Part shown: positions 55,999 through 64,000 of the stretch, piece by piece
Position numbering within the stretch: position 1 is the stretch's first letter
Layout: each line of letters opens with the position of its first letter
Assembly (NCBI RefSeq): GCF_013337185.1
Contig: NZ_SWDE01000001.1
Span: 1,426,001 to 1,490,000, forward strand
Direction of reading: 5' to 3'
From: Serratia proteamaculans
GTDB lineage: Bacteria > Pseudomonadota > Gammaproteobacteria > Enterobacterales > Enterobacteriaceae
Length of the DNA stretch: 64,000 nucleotides
The notes under the pieces: model-generated
Databases searched by the model: none
Seen by the model: the letters and a program-made list of their open reading frames with translations, nothing else
What the model was told of the DNA's origin: nothing
Program-made: the position numbers and the translations under genes

Positions 55999-56907
55999 TT
56001 ACTTGCTGTTAAGCGTTTGTTTTAGCCACTGGGTAAAATCTTCGCCTTCGGAGGCGTGACGCAGTCCGTATTGTACGAATGCCTTCATATAACCCAACTT
56101 ATCGCCGCAGTCATGCGATTTTCCGCTCATATGAAAAGCCTCTACGGTTTCCTGCCCCATCAAGGCAGCAATGGCATCGGTCAACTGAATTTCATCGCCG
56201 GCACCCGGTAAGGTTTTTTCCAGCAGCGGCCAAATGTCAGCAGACAAAACATAACGGCCAACCACCGCCAGATTTGAAGGTGCATCCTCCAGGGCCGGTT
56301 TTTCCACCACGGCGGTCATTGGAGTACTCTCACCTGCTGACAACGCCGCACCACCACAATCAACGACGCCGTATTTCGAAACATCCTGTTCCGGTACCGG
56401 TTCCACCATGATCTGGCTAAAACCGGTATCAGTGAAACGTTGAATCATTTTGGCCAGGTTTTCTTTACGCAAATCGGCAGTTGAGTCATCCAGCAACACA
56501 TCAGGTAACAACACCACAAAAGGATCTTCGCCGACCATCGGCTTGGCGCACAGAACCGCGTGGCCCAGACCTTTCGCTTGTCCCTGACGTACTTGCATTA
56601 CTGTCACATCTGAAGGACAAATACTCTGCACTTCTTCCAGCAACTGGCGTTTGACCCGTGATTCCAGTACCGCTTCAAGCTCAAAAGAGGTATCGAAGTG
56701 GTTCTCAATAGCATTTTTGGAAGAGTGAGTTACCAGAACAATATCTTTAATCCCAGCGGCAACACATTCATTAACGATGTATTGGATCAGTGGCTTATCG
56801 ACCACCGGCAACATTTCTTTAGGGATGGCTTTTGTCGCCGGCAACATACGAGTTCCCAGGCCTGCTACGGGAATGACAGCCTTCAATCTTTTTTGCATGT
56901 TTTTCAT
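55999..56907 (-). CDS. galU: UTP-glucose-1-phosphate uridylyltransferase, second copy
   Basis: A 302-residue GalU with [19 protein letters not shown] and [12 protein letters not shown] intact, so it is probably the catalytically competent partner of GalF. Three in-frame ATGs (56913, 56907, 56898) are possible starts; 56907 is a compromise and the N terminus is uncertain by five residues. It is the first gene behind the second ops element, so UDP-glucose supply is tied to capsule transcription. Confidence 0.92.
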   Translation of the reverse strand: MKNMQKRLKAVIPVAGLGTRMLPATKAIPKEMLPVVDKPLIQYIVNECVAAGIKDIVLVTHSSKNAIENHFDTSFELEAVLESRVKRQLLEEVQSICPSDVTVMQVRQGQAKGLGHAVLCAKPMVGEDPFVVLLPDVLLDDSTADLRKENLAKMIQRFTDTGFSQIMVEPVPEQDVSKYGVVDCGGAALSAGESTPMTAVVEKPALEDAPSNLAVVGRYVLSADIWPLLEKTLPGAGDEIQLTDAIAALMGQETVEAFHMSGKSHDCGDKLGYMKAFVQYGLRHASEGEDFTQWLKQTLNSK

Positions 56908-56974
56908 CCACATTCAATAATTATTACGTAGCTGAACCAAGCCGCTCATGAAGTCGGAAACGGGATAGTTGAGA

Positions 56975-57004
56975 CACGCTACCGCCCTTGGCTTTCAGCT
57001 ACCA
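56975..57004 (-). promoter_or_regulatory. JUMPstart/ops element before galU-galF
   Basis: On the minus strand the sequence matches the 3' part of the enteric JUMPstart almost perfectly: GGTAGCTGAAAGCC runs into AAGGGCGGTAGCGTG, with the ops core complementary to 56975-56986. RfaH bound here would give processive transcription into galU-galF and, if there is no stop, the capsule genes beyond. Confidence 0.93.
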
Positions 57005-57559
57005 ATGTACTGTCATCGTTCTCTATAGGCGACCAGGTTCAGTCACGTTTTAATGTAAATCGAGGGACGTACTCTTTTGTTAATCGATAGTTAGATCACA
57101 AATGAAACAAAATAAATACGTCCTTATAACCAAACGATGATACTTGTAAATGTTTATATGGCTAAGATTCTTATACTATTGCCCTATCGATACAAGCCTA
57201 AGATACCCATTGGGTACCCTTTTCAGAATAAGACTACCCACAGGGGTAGACTCAGCAAAGTGTAGCAGTCAATGAAATCCATAATGGCTTGATTTTTAAA
57301 AATTATATTTACGCTGCTTTTATCAACAAACGTCTACCCCCATATTCCAAAAACTGACTTCCTTTTCAGAAAATTCCCCATTTCTCCTTGTGTCACATTC
57401 TGATCCTCTCCCGCATGGATGAATTTTTATGCATTCATTTTGCTTGGTTTTTTCATTTCGCAGGCAAGTCCCCCCAGTTTTAATGTTGAATTTTCCTGGC
57501 TCAACACCCATCATTCGTTTGCGGCATAAGCCGTCGAACTTACAGGTGAAATTGGGCGT
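57005..57559. promoter_or_regulatory. Divergent galU / yegH intergenic region
   Basis: This AT-rich 555-base stretch holds the capsule-locus promoter and that of yegH. Two short inverted repeats with the same core are visible: TACCCATTGGGTA (57204-57216) and CTACCC/GGGTAG (57234-57249). A TAAGATTCTTA palindrome lies at 57163-57173. No gene is evident; a small frame at 57429-57559 has no ribosome site and no similarity I recognise. Confidence 0.5.
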
Positions 57560-59146
57560 ATGGAATGGATCGCAGATCCAACAATTTGGGCCGGCCTGGC
57601 CACTCTGGTCGTGCTGGAAATCGTGCTGGGTATAGACAACCTTATCTTTATCGCCATCCTGGCGGAAAAATTACCAAAGCATCAAAGAGATAAAGCCCGT
57701 GTTGTGGGTTTATTGCTGGCGTTGCTGATGCGTCTGGCGTTATTGGCCTCCATCTCATGGTTGGCGACACTGACTCAACCGTTGTTTTTTGCCGGCGGAC
57801 ATCCCTTCAGCGGCCGCGATCTGATAATGCTGGTTGGGGGTATCTTCCTGCTGTTCAAAGCCACCATGGAGCTTAACGAACGGCTGGAAGGCAAAGATGA
57901 AGAGCAACAGGGCCAGCGCAAAGGCGCCCGCTTCTGGCCAGTGGTGGCACAAATCGTGGTGCTGGATGCGGTCTTCTCGCTCGACTCGGTGATCACCGCC
58001 GTCGGCATGGTCGATCACCTGGCAGTCATGATGCTTGCGGTTTGTATCGCTATCGGATTGATGTTGCTGGCCAGTAAACCGCTAACACGCTTCGTCAATG
58101 CCCACCCGACGATTGTCATCCTGTGTCTGAGCTTCCTGCTGATGATCGGTTTCAGCCTGGTTGCCGAAGGCTTTGGCTACCACATTCCGAAAGGTTATCT
58201 GTACGCTGCCATTGGTTTCTCAGTGATGATCGAAGCCCTGAACCAGCTATCGCAGTTCAACCGCCGCCGTTTCCTCTCGACAGCACGACCACTGCGCGAG
58301 CGCACCGCAGAAGCCGTGCTGCGCATGTTGAGCGGCAAGCATGAAGAAGCGGAAATCGACAACCAATCCGCCAACCTGTTGGCCGATAGCGGCAATGAAA
58401 GCGGCGAAATTTTCAACCAACAGGAACGCCATATGATAGAGCGCGTGTTGGGTATGGCGCAGCGTACGGTAAGCAGCATCATGACCTCCCGCCATGATGT
58501 GGAATACCTCGAGCTGAATGATCCGCAGGATAAGCTGACCCAATTACTGGAAAAAAATCAGCATACGCGCATTGTGGTGGTGGAAAACAGCGCCAGCGAT
58601 GAACCTCTCGGTGTCATCCATACCATTGACGTGCTGAAGCAGCAGTTAGCCCAGGAGCCGCTCGATTTACGCGCGTTGGTGCTGCAGCCGCTGATTTTCC
58701 CCGAGCAGTTGACCCTGCTGAGCGCCCTGGAACAATTTCGCCAGGCACAGACGCATTTTGCCTTTGTCGTAGACGAATTCGGCTCGGTTGAAGGGATAGT
58801 CACGCTGACCGATGTGATGGAAACCATTGCAGGCAACCTGCCGGAAGCCGGAGAGGAAGTCGATGCCCGGCATGACATCGTGCAAAATGATGACGGAAGC
58901 TGGACCGCCAACGGCTATATGCCGCTGGAGGATTTGGTGTTGTATCTGCCATTACCACTGGAAGACAAGCGTGAGTATCACACGTTGGCCGGCCTGCTGA
59001 TGGAGCACAGCCAGCGCATTCCTCAGGAAGGCGAGCAGTTGCGGATCGGTGACTACCTGTTTGAACCGCTGGAAGTCAGTAGCCACCGTATTTTGAAGGT
59101 AAAAATCACCCCGTTGTTGGTACCAGAACCAGACTACGAGGTTTAA
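57560..59146 (+). CDS. yegH: TerC-family membrane protein with CBS and CorC domains
   Basis: A 528-residue inner-membrane protein matching E. coli YegH in length, sequence and place (next to wza). The N-terminal TerC domain (about 1-240, seven hydrophobic segments, with VLGIDNLIF and [10 protein letters not shown] acidic membrane motifs) is followed by a CBS pair (about 295-425) and a CorC/HlyC-type domain (about 440-525). The family is linked to metal ion export; the substrate of YegH is not established. Confidence 0.92.
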   Translation: MEWIADPTIWAGLATLVVLEIVLGIDNLIFIAILAEKLPKHQRDKARVVGLLLALLMRLALLASISWLATLTQPLFFAGGHPFSGRDLIMLVGGIFLLFKATMELNERLEGKDEEQQGQRKGARFWPVVAQIVVLDAVFSLDSVITAVGMVDHLAVMMLAVCIAIGLMLLASKPLTRFVNAHPTIVILCLSFLLMIGFSLVAEGFGYHIPKGYLYAAIGFSVMIEALNQLSQFNRRRFLSTARPLRERTAEAVLRMLSGKHEEAEIDNQSANLLADSGNESGEIFNQQERHMIERVLGMAQRTVSSIMTSRHDVEYLELNDPQDKLTQLLEKNQHTRIVVVENSASDEPLGVIHTIDVLKQQLAQEPLDLRALVLQPLIFPEQLTLLSALEQFRQAQTHFAFVVDEFGSVEGIVTLTDVMETIAGNLPEAGEEVDARHDIVQNDDGSWTANGYMPLEDLVLYLPLPLEDKREYHTLAGLLMEHSQRIPQEGEQLRIGDYLFEPLEVSSHRILKVKITPLLVPEPDYEV

Positions 59147-59151
59147 ACCAG

Positions 59152-59170
59152 GGCCGGGCATCGCCCGGCC
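59152..59170. terminator. Hairpin between convergent yegH and dcuC
   Basis: GGCCGGGC (59152-59159) and GCCCGGCC (59163-59170) form an 8-base-pair, GC-only stem with a three-base loop in the 28-base convergent gap. It resembles the gnd terminator stem. There is no strong U-tract on either strand, so it is a probable bidirectional terminator. Confidence 0.65.
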
Positions 59171-59174
59171 GCTA

Positions 59175-60533
59175 TTATAAATGCTGGGGAACCAGTAACT
59201 CCGTCGCCACAATCACCACGATCAACCCAACAATCACCGGTACCGAAGTTCGTTTCACCACTTCGAACGGCGAGATTTTTGCCATACCGGATACCGCCAC
59301 CACCACCCCGGAAACCGGCGACAGGGTACGTCCCAGGTTCGAAGCCTGTAGCATCGGGATCACCAGATACGCCGGATTAACCCCCATCTGCGCCGCCAGT
59401 TTGGGAATCAGTTCTACGAAAGCATAGAAAGGGGCGTTGCCTGAACCGGTGGTCATTGCCGCCAGCATGGTAATCACCACCAGCACCAACATCATGATGA
59501 TGCCGCCGGTACCGAACGACTGCGCCAGGCTGATCAGCCCGCTGATAAACCCGACGGTGCTCAAGCCCTGGGCGAACACGCCGGCAGCTACCAGCAGCAT
59601 CACTACGCTGGCAAAAGCGTCCGCCATGCCGCGATAAGCGACTTCCAGACCGCTAAATACCTGTTTGGCACTGAAACTGCGCAGGAATTCAATCACCGCC
59701 GCCAACAGCATGCAGCCAACCAACACGGTGATGATATGCAGTTCCGGCCCCCATTTACCATCAAACACCAGCACGCCAAGGATGGGAGTAAAGGGTAGCA
59801 CCGCGTAGAACCCCGGTGCATGCGTGGTGATTTCACTCACATCCATAATGTGATGCTGTTCATTGGCCTTTTTGTCCAGGTAACGCTGCCAAAAGAAATG
59901 CGCAACCGCCATGCAGACAATCGCCGCAATCGAGATCGGTAAAGTAGTTTTAAAGGCGAAATCAACCAAGGGCATTTCCGCCGCCTTGGCGGCCAGTACC
60001 ACATCACCCGAGGTTGGAGCCAGAATAATCGCCGCAGGGGAAGCACAAATCGCCGCAGCCGCACCACGGCTGATACCCACGTTGACCATCAACGGGAAGA
60101 GCGTAGCCATCAACAATACGCCCAGGCCCGTGGCAGAGGAGACCGCCAGTGACATCAGACAGGCAACAAAATAGGCCGCCACCATCAAAAGGTAGGGAGA
60201 GTTGATCATTTGCAGCGGACGGGATGCCAGCTTGACCACCACATCATTGGCACCAATGTGAGTCATATAGGCCGCAAATCCGCACAGCATCATAATCATC
60301 ATGCCAAGATCGCCACCACGGCTCATCAGCAGAATTTTGACGTATTCAATGATGTCAGTCGCGCGCCATCCGGTAGATGTGGCGCTGGCAGGCAACAGAC
60401 TTTTGCCCATCAGGGCACTGATGGCCAACAGCAACAGGCCGCCCACCATCAATACGCCGGTGGCAGAGTAACCTTTGATGATGTAACGGCCAACGCCTGC
60501 CGCGACAACCGCCCCGATCAGAAGCTCTATCAT
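59175..60533 (-). CDS. dcuC: Anaerobic C4-dicarboxylate transporter DcuC
   Basis: A 452-residue polytopic inner-membrane carrier strongly resembling E. coli DcuC over its whole length (IIKGYSATGVL, LMSRGGDLGMMIMMLCGF, AAICASPAAIILAPTSGDVV, TTGSGNAPFYAFVE). It mainly exports succinate during fermentation. About a dozen hydrophobic segments are visible. In E. coli dcuC is elsewhere; here it stands between yegH and asmA. Confidence 0.93.
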   Translation of the reverse strand: MIELLIGAVVAAGVGRYIIKGYSATGVLMVGGLLLLAISALMGKSLLPASATSTGWRATDIIEYVKILLMSRGGDLGMMIMMLCGFAAYMTHIGANDVVVKLASRPLQMINSPYLLMVAAYFVACLMSLAVSSATGLGVLLMATLFPLMVNVGISRGAAAAICASPAAIILAPTSGDVVLAAKAAEMPLVDFAFKTTLPISIAAIVCMAVAHFFWQRYLDKKANEQHHIMDVSEITTHAPGFYAVLPFTPILGVLVFDGKWGPELHIITVLVGCMLLAAVIEFLRSFSAKQVFSGLEVAYRGMADAFASVVMLLVAAGVFAQGLSTVGFISGLISLAQSFGTGGIIMMLVLVVITMLAAMTTGSGNAPFYAFVELIPKLAAQMGVNPAYLVIPMLQASNLGRTLSPVSGVVVAVSGMAKISPFEVVKRTSVPVIVGLIVVIVATELLVPQHL

Positions 60534-60691
60534 ATTCCCTCAACTTATCATTTTCGTTTTTGACCGTGCCAAAGCGTATAAATCGCTTAACTGCGCACAC
60601 TCTGCACAAACTCAGGCACAGACGTCATGATATCCGTCAAAGTTACGGGAGGAAATTATTGGGAAAGGGAAATACTCTGGCGAGGTTTACT

Positions 60692-60724
60692 GAGAGTGCA
60701 GGCCAGCGCCCGGCCTGCACTCTC
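60692..60724 (-). other. Strong stem-loop after asmA
   Basis: GAGAGTGCAGGCC (60692-60704) and GGCCTGCACTCTC (60712-60724) form a perfect 13-base-pair stem starting five bases past the asmA stop. No U-tract follows on the minus strand, so it may act as a Rho-assisted terminator or 3'-end stabiliser. Confidence 0.65.
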
Positions 60725-60729
60725 AAAGA

Positions 60730-62565
60730 TTAGAGCTTATCGAGCAGTTTTTTAAGATCCTGGCCTTCGCGCGAATCCTTGTTTTTATCGGCCCACTTGT
60801 TCAACGCGTCCTTCGCCCGGTTCTGCAGCGTTTTCCGCAAGACCTGGTCGACCTGCAATTGATAGTTAAGTTGGTTCCATGGGCCGTAAACCCGCAGTGG
60901 GATCGGCGTTTTCTGCAACTGTTCAATCAGATCGCTACGCCCTTGCCAGCCGCCAGTTACCCGAACGTTAAGCGTCATATCACACTGTTTACCCGGCATG
61001 TCTACCGTCCCATTGCCGCTCAGATTTAACAACGGAGAATCTGCACCCAACTCGGTAATTTTTACCGTGCCGCGATCCAGGCTGGCATTAGCCGACAACT
61101 GTTTCACTTCGGTATAACGCTGATAATCTTTTTGTCCACTCACGCTGTTATCATTGCGCGCCACGGCTTGCTGAATCAGTTGCTGAATATTCAGACCGTG
61201 TAACTGCGCGTCCTGCATCGCCAGCTGAGCAGTGCCCTGCCAGCGCCGTTCAAACGACTGCGACGTCAGGCGATCGCCGGTTAAATCCCCTTCCATGCTG
61301 AATTTCCCGGTCATGATTTGCGGCATCTCAAACGCCTTCAAAATGCTGCCAAGTTCAACCTGCTTCACCACCGGCTGCACGGTAATCACCGGCCTGCGGC
61401 CACGCGCATCCAGAGTGCCTGGTAAAGCGAAATCACCACCGGCTACCTGCCCGGAGAACGAATGCAGCGTTAACAGGCCCTGTTGGTTTTCCGCCTGGGT
61501 CGAAAGATGGGTAATGTTCATACCGCGGTAGGTGAGTTGATCCACACTCAAATTGAGCTGTGCGTTAAAATCTCGCAGCACCTCCAAATTTTGCTGAGGA
61601 TCGTCCATCTGGCTGGCAATGACCGGCGAGGAAGTGACATTCTGCTCTTGCTGCACTGGCGAACTACTGGACTGCCAGCCGGTAAAGGCGTCAAAATTCA
61701 CCGCCGCAGACGTCAGGTTAAGCGTATAGGCCGGTATCTCACCGAACTGAATACTGGCGCCACCGCTAAAGGTACTGTCATTGGCACCCAGGCTCAGTTG
61801 GCTAAGTGTCACTTGCTGCGGCGTCTGTTGATAGACCACTTGAGTGCTGCCGTCGCCTTTAATACCACCGGCCAGGATGTCTGCACCTTCCAGTTGGTAA
61901 CTGAATTGGGTGACATTGGCTGCAATTCGCCGTGGATATTGCTGCAGATCGATATCTGCGGCCAGGTTGAAGGTCAAGTCGCGCTGATTGCGGTTTACCC
62001 GGCTGGAAAGTTCCATTTGCGCCTGGCGTTTGGCATTTTGTTGCAGGGTAAGATTAATATCGCGAACGTTGATCTGTTCGTTATTGGCGCGTTGCCAAAT
62101 CAGCAGGCTATCCACCACCCGCAGATTATCGATGTCAAATTTCCAGGGCGTATCTACCGGCTCTTCGGAGTGGCTCGCAGGCGCGATAGGCGCATCCGGT
62201 TGATTTTGTTCTTCACTTTCAGGAGTCAGGCGGATCACGGCGTTTTTCAGCATCACCTGTTTCACAAACAGTTGATGCGACAACAACGGCAGCAGTTTGA
62301 CATCAAGGCGCATATTATCTGCGCTGATCACCGGTGCTTTGGCTCCGGGCGCAGTCAAGGTCATGCGACCGGCCAGAATGCTGAGCTGCGGCCAGATATG
62401 CCAGCGCAAATCGCCATCCAGCGTCAGATGATAACCACTCTTTTTCTCGACTTTCGTGACCATGTAGGCACGAAAATCATTCGGATTTACCAACAGTACC
62501 AGCGCAGACATCCCCGCCAGCAACACCACCAGCAAAATCACCAAAGTCGTCAGTAATCTTCTCAT
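60730..62565 (-). CDS. asmA: AsmA-like outer-membrane biogenesis protein
   Basis: A 611-residue protein with one N-terminal membrane anchor (LLTTLVILLVVLLAGMSALVLLV split over residues 4-26) and a large periplasmic part of the bridge-like AsmA fold. Length and the location between dcd and the capsule locus match E. coli AsmA. The family carries phospholipids between membranes; loss alters outer-membrane assembly and LPS level in E. coli. The ATG at 62565 follows AAGAGGAT. Confidence 0.94.
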   Translation of the reverse strand: MRRLLTTLVILLVVLLAGMSALVLLVNPNDFRAYMVTKVEKKSGYHLTLDGDLRWHIWPQLSILAGRMTLTAPGAKAPVISADNMRLDVKLLPLLSHQLFVKQVMLKNAVIRLTPESEEQNQPDAPIAPASHSEEPVDTPWKFDIDNLRVVDSLLIWQRANNEQINVRDINLTLQQNAKRQAQMELSSRVNRNQRDLTFNLAADIDLQQYPRRIAANVTQFSYQLEGADILAGGIKGDGSTQVVYQQTPQQVTLSQLSLGANDSTFSGGASIQFGEIPAYTLNLTSAAVNFDAFTGWQSSSSPVQQEQNVTSSPVIASQMDDPQQNLEVLRDFNAQLNLSVDQLTYRGMNITHLSTQAENQQGLLTLHSFSGQVAGGDFALPGTLDARGRRPVITVQPVVKQVELGSILKAFEMPQIMTGKFSMEGDLTGDRLTSQSFERRWQGTAQLAMQDAQLHGLNIQQLIQQAVARNDNSVSGQKDYQRYTEVKQLSANASLDRGTVKITELGADSPLLNLSGNGTVDMPGKQCDMTLNVRVTGGWQGRSDLIEQLQKTPIPLRVYGPWNQLNYQLQVDQVLRKTLQNRAKDALNKWADKNKDSREGQDLKKLLDKL

Positions 62566-62609
62566 GCCATCCTCTTGTCAGCGCCACACCGACCGTGCTT
62601 CCAGCGCTG

Positions 62610-63191
62610 TTAATCCTTGTCGATTCGACTGGCTACTGCGCCCTGCTGATCGCGGTATTTTGCATCCTGGCGGCTATTATAAGGACGTGCCGCAGGCCCG
62701 GACAGCGGTTCAAAACTCAGTGCGCCGATCAGCATGCCCGGACGCAATGCCAGTGGCAGCTTACCTGAATTATAGAACTCCAGGACAATTCGGCCCTGCC
62801 AGCCTGGATCGATACGGTGCGCGGTAACATGAACCATCAGGCCCAGACGCGCCAGGGAAGAACGCCCGTCCAGCCAACCCACCAAATCGTTTGGCAGCGT
62901 GACCGACTCCAGCGTGACCGCCAGCGCCAATTCCCCCGGATGCAGGAAGAAAGCCTCTCCTTCCGGCAGAACAATTTCATCACTCATCACGCGATCCAAC
63001 GCGGCACTGACTTCATCTTTCGGCCCGCTAAGGTCGATAAAGGCAGCGGTATGGCCACGAAAAACGCGGAACTGATTGCCTAAACGGACATCCACTGTGG
63101 CCCCGTTAATACGCTCAATCGGCGGACGCGGCGAAATCACCAGTTTTTCGCAATCCAGCCAGGCTTCTATATCACGGTCGCACAGTCTCAT
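62610..63191 (-). CDS. dcd: dCTP deaminase
   Basis: A 193-residue trimeric cytosolic enzyme converting dCTP to dUTP for thymidylate synthesis. The N terminus [14 protein letters not shown], the nucleotide-binding [12 protein letters not shown] segment and the catalytic glutamate region [11 protein letters not shown] are intact. Length equals E. coli Dcd. It lies between asmA and udk on the same strand. Confidence 0.97.
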   Translation of the reverse strand: MRLCDRDIEAWLDCEKLVISPRPPIERINGATVDVRLGNQFRVFRGHTAAFIDLSGPKDEVSAALDRVMSDEIVLPEGEAFFLHPGELALAVTLESVTLPNDLVGWLDGRSSLARLGLMVHVTAHRIDPGWQGRIVLEFYNSGKLPLALRPGMLIGALSFEPLSGPAARPYNSRQDAKYRDQQGAVASRIDKD

Positions 63192-63281
63192 TTATTCATC
63201 TCCATCAAGGCGTGTCACTAAAACAAAAATTGCCACACAACGGGCAAAAGGTCTACGCCGCGGCGTAAATAGTTGCCCGTC

Positions 63282-63306
63282 GGCCGGAAACACGGGGTTT
63301 CCGGCC
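63282..63306 (-). other. Stem-loop between udk and dcd
   Basis: GGCCGGAAAC (63282-63291) and GTTTCCGGCC (63297-63306) form a perfect 10-base-pair stem 11 bases after the udk stop, without a U-tract. Confidence 0.55.
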
Positions 63307-63317
63307 ATTGGATAGCA

Positions 63318-63959
63318 TTACTCGAAGAACTGGCTGATTTTGGCTTTCAGAATATCGATCGCAATGCGGTTTTTACCCCCGCGCGGGACGATAATATCGG
63401 CGTATTGTTTGGAAGGATCGATAAACTGCAGGAACATCGGACGGACGGTTTTCTGGTATTGCGCCATTACCGAATCCATCGAACGGCCACGTTCATTCAC
63501 ATCACGCTTCATACGGCGCATCAGGCAAATATCCAGCGGCGTATCAACGAAGATCGAGAAGTTCATTTCCTGACGCAGACGGATATCCGTCAACAGCAGG
63601 ATCCCCTCAAGAATAATCACCTTTTTCGGTTCCAGGTGAATGGTCTCTTTCTTACGCGTGTGCTCGGTGTAACTGTACAAGGGTAACTCTATCGCCTTGC
63701 CTGATTTCAGCATTTGCAGATGCTGAAACAGCAGGTTGTGGTCCATGGCGCTCGGGTGGTCATAGTTTGTCTTGACCCTTTCTTCCATGGTCAAGTGAGT
63801 CTGGTCTTTGTAGTAACTGTCTTCAGGAATAACGCCGATATGTTCATCGCCAACCTGATCGCGAAGTTCACGATACAACGTACTGGCGATAAGGCTTTTT
63901 CCGGAGGCAGATGCGCCAGCTATACCAATAATGACGCACTGATGCGGCTTGTCAGTCAT
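63318..63959 (-). CDS. udk: Uridine kinase
   Basis: A 213-residue P-loop kinase phosphorylating uridine and cytidine to UMP and CMP in pyrimidine salvage. The P-loop is [11 protein letters not shown], followed by EDSYYKDQT and the VILEGILLL strand; length equals E. coli Udk. The udk-dcd-asmA order is conserved with E. coli. The gene is complete, starting 41 bases from the right edge. Confidence 0.97.
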   Translation of the reverse strand: MTDKPHQCVIIGIAGASASGKSLIASTLYRELRDQVGDEHIGVIPEDSYYKDQTHLTMEERVKTNYDHPSAMDHNLLFQHLQMLKSGKAIELPLYSYTEHTRKKETIHLEPKKVIILEGILLLTDIRLRQEMNFSIFVDTPLDICLMRRMKRDVNERGRSMDSVMAQYQKTVRPMFLQFIDPSKQYADIIVPRGGKNRIAIDILKAKISQFFE

Positions 63960-64000
63960 AAAATTGAAGACCTGATTTCGTAGTGTGAAGGGGGGGAACT

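Noticed and set aside
57163-57173. TAAGATTCTTA palindrome as an RcsAB box upstream of the capsule galU
   Set aside because: It is 11 bases with 5-1-5 symmetry, not the 14-base RcsAB layout, and is poorly placed relative to any promoter I can define.

Overview
The window is chromosomal DNA of an enteric gammaproteobacterium, most likely a Serratia species. The his leader and operon, gnd, galF/galU, the udk-dcd-asmA-yegH-wza order and dcuC are all enterobacterial. The lipBCD-type secretion genes next to a slaA-type S-layer gene are a known Serratia marcescens arrangement, so the genus is a fairly strong inference and the species is open. I saw no tRNA, rRNA, insertion sequence or CRISPR array.

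Layout. 0-3 kb: a guanidino-compound ureohydrolase, a divergent LysR regulator, then yeeZ. 3.2-10.6 kb: the complete histidine operon with promoter, leader peptide, attenuator and hisGDCBHAFI, packed with overlapping start/stop codons. 10.6-13.5 kb: a two-gene minus-strand unit (HAD-like protein, family 2 glycosyltransferase). 13.6-15.0 kb: gnd. 15.2-23.2 kb: an ABC-transporter-dependent O-polysaccharide operon on the minus strand, led by a JUMPstart/ops element: wzm, wzt, then wbbM, glf, wbbN, wbbO, as in the D-galactan I loci of Klebsiella, plus a pyruvyl-transferase-like gene. 23.4-25.8 kb: a galU paralogue and galE, which supply UDP-glucose and UDP-galactose. 26.0-34.2 kb: a type I secretion system (lipD, lipC, lipB, minus strand) and, divergently, a 995-residue S-layer-type protein that is its likely cargo.

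34.4-57.0 kb: a second surface-polysaccharide locus, of Wzy-dependent group 1/colanic type, transcribed on the minus strand. A second JUMPstart precedes galU and galF. Then come wza, wzb, wzc, a nonulosonic-acid set (neuA-like gene and a four-domain CBS-NeuB-SAF-TIM barrel fusion), wzx, an acetyltransferase, a sialyltransferase-like gene, three GT4 glycosyltransferases, wzy, manC, manB, a WcaJ-type initiating transferase and a PslG-like periplasmic glycosidase, ending at a strong terminator. 57.5-64.0 kb: yegH, dcuC, asmA, dcd, udk. The locus sits where E. coli carries colanic acid genes, but the sugar genes differ.

Together the central 40 kb is a cell-surface island: one O-polysaccharide, one capsule/exopolysaccharide with a predicted sialic-acid-like sugar, and a secreted S-layer protein encoded between them. 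The most interesting element is the 746-residue NeuB fusion (47838-50078). No NeuC-type epimerase is encoded nearby, which suggests a nonulosonate other than standard Neu5Ac, perhaps KDN made from mannose. Positions 1-61 and 63960-64000 hold no feature I can support.
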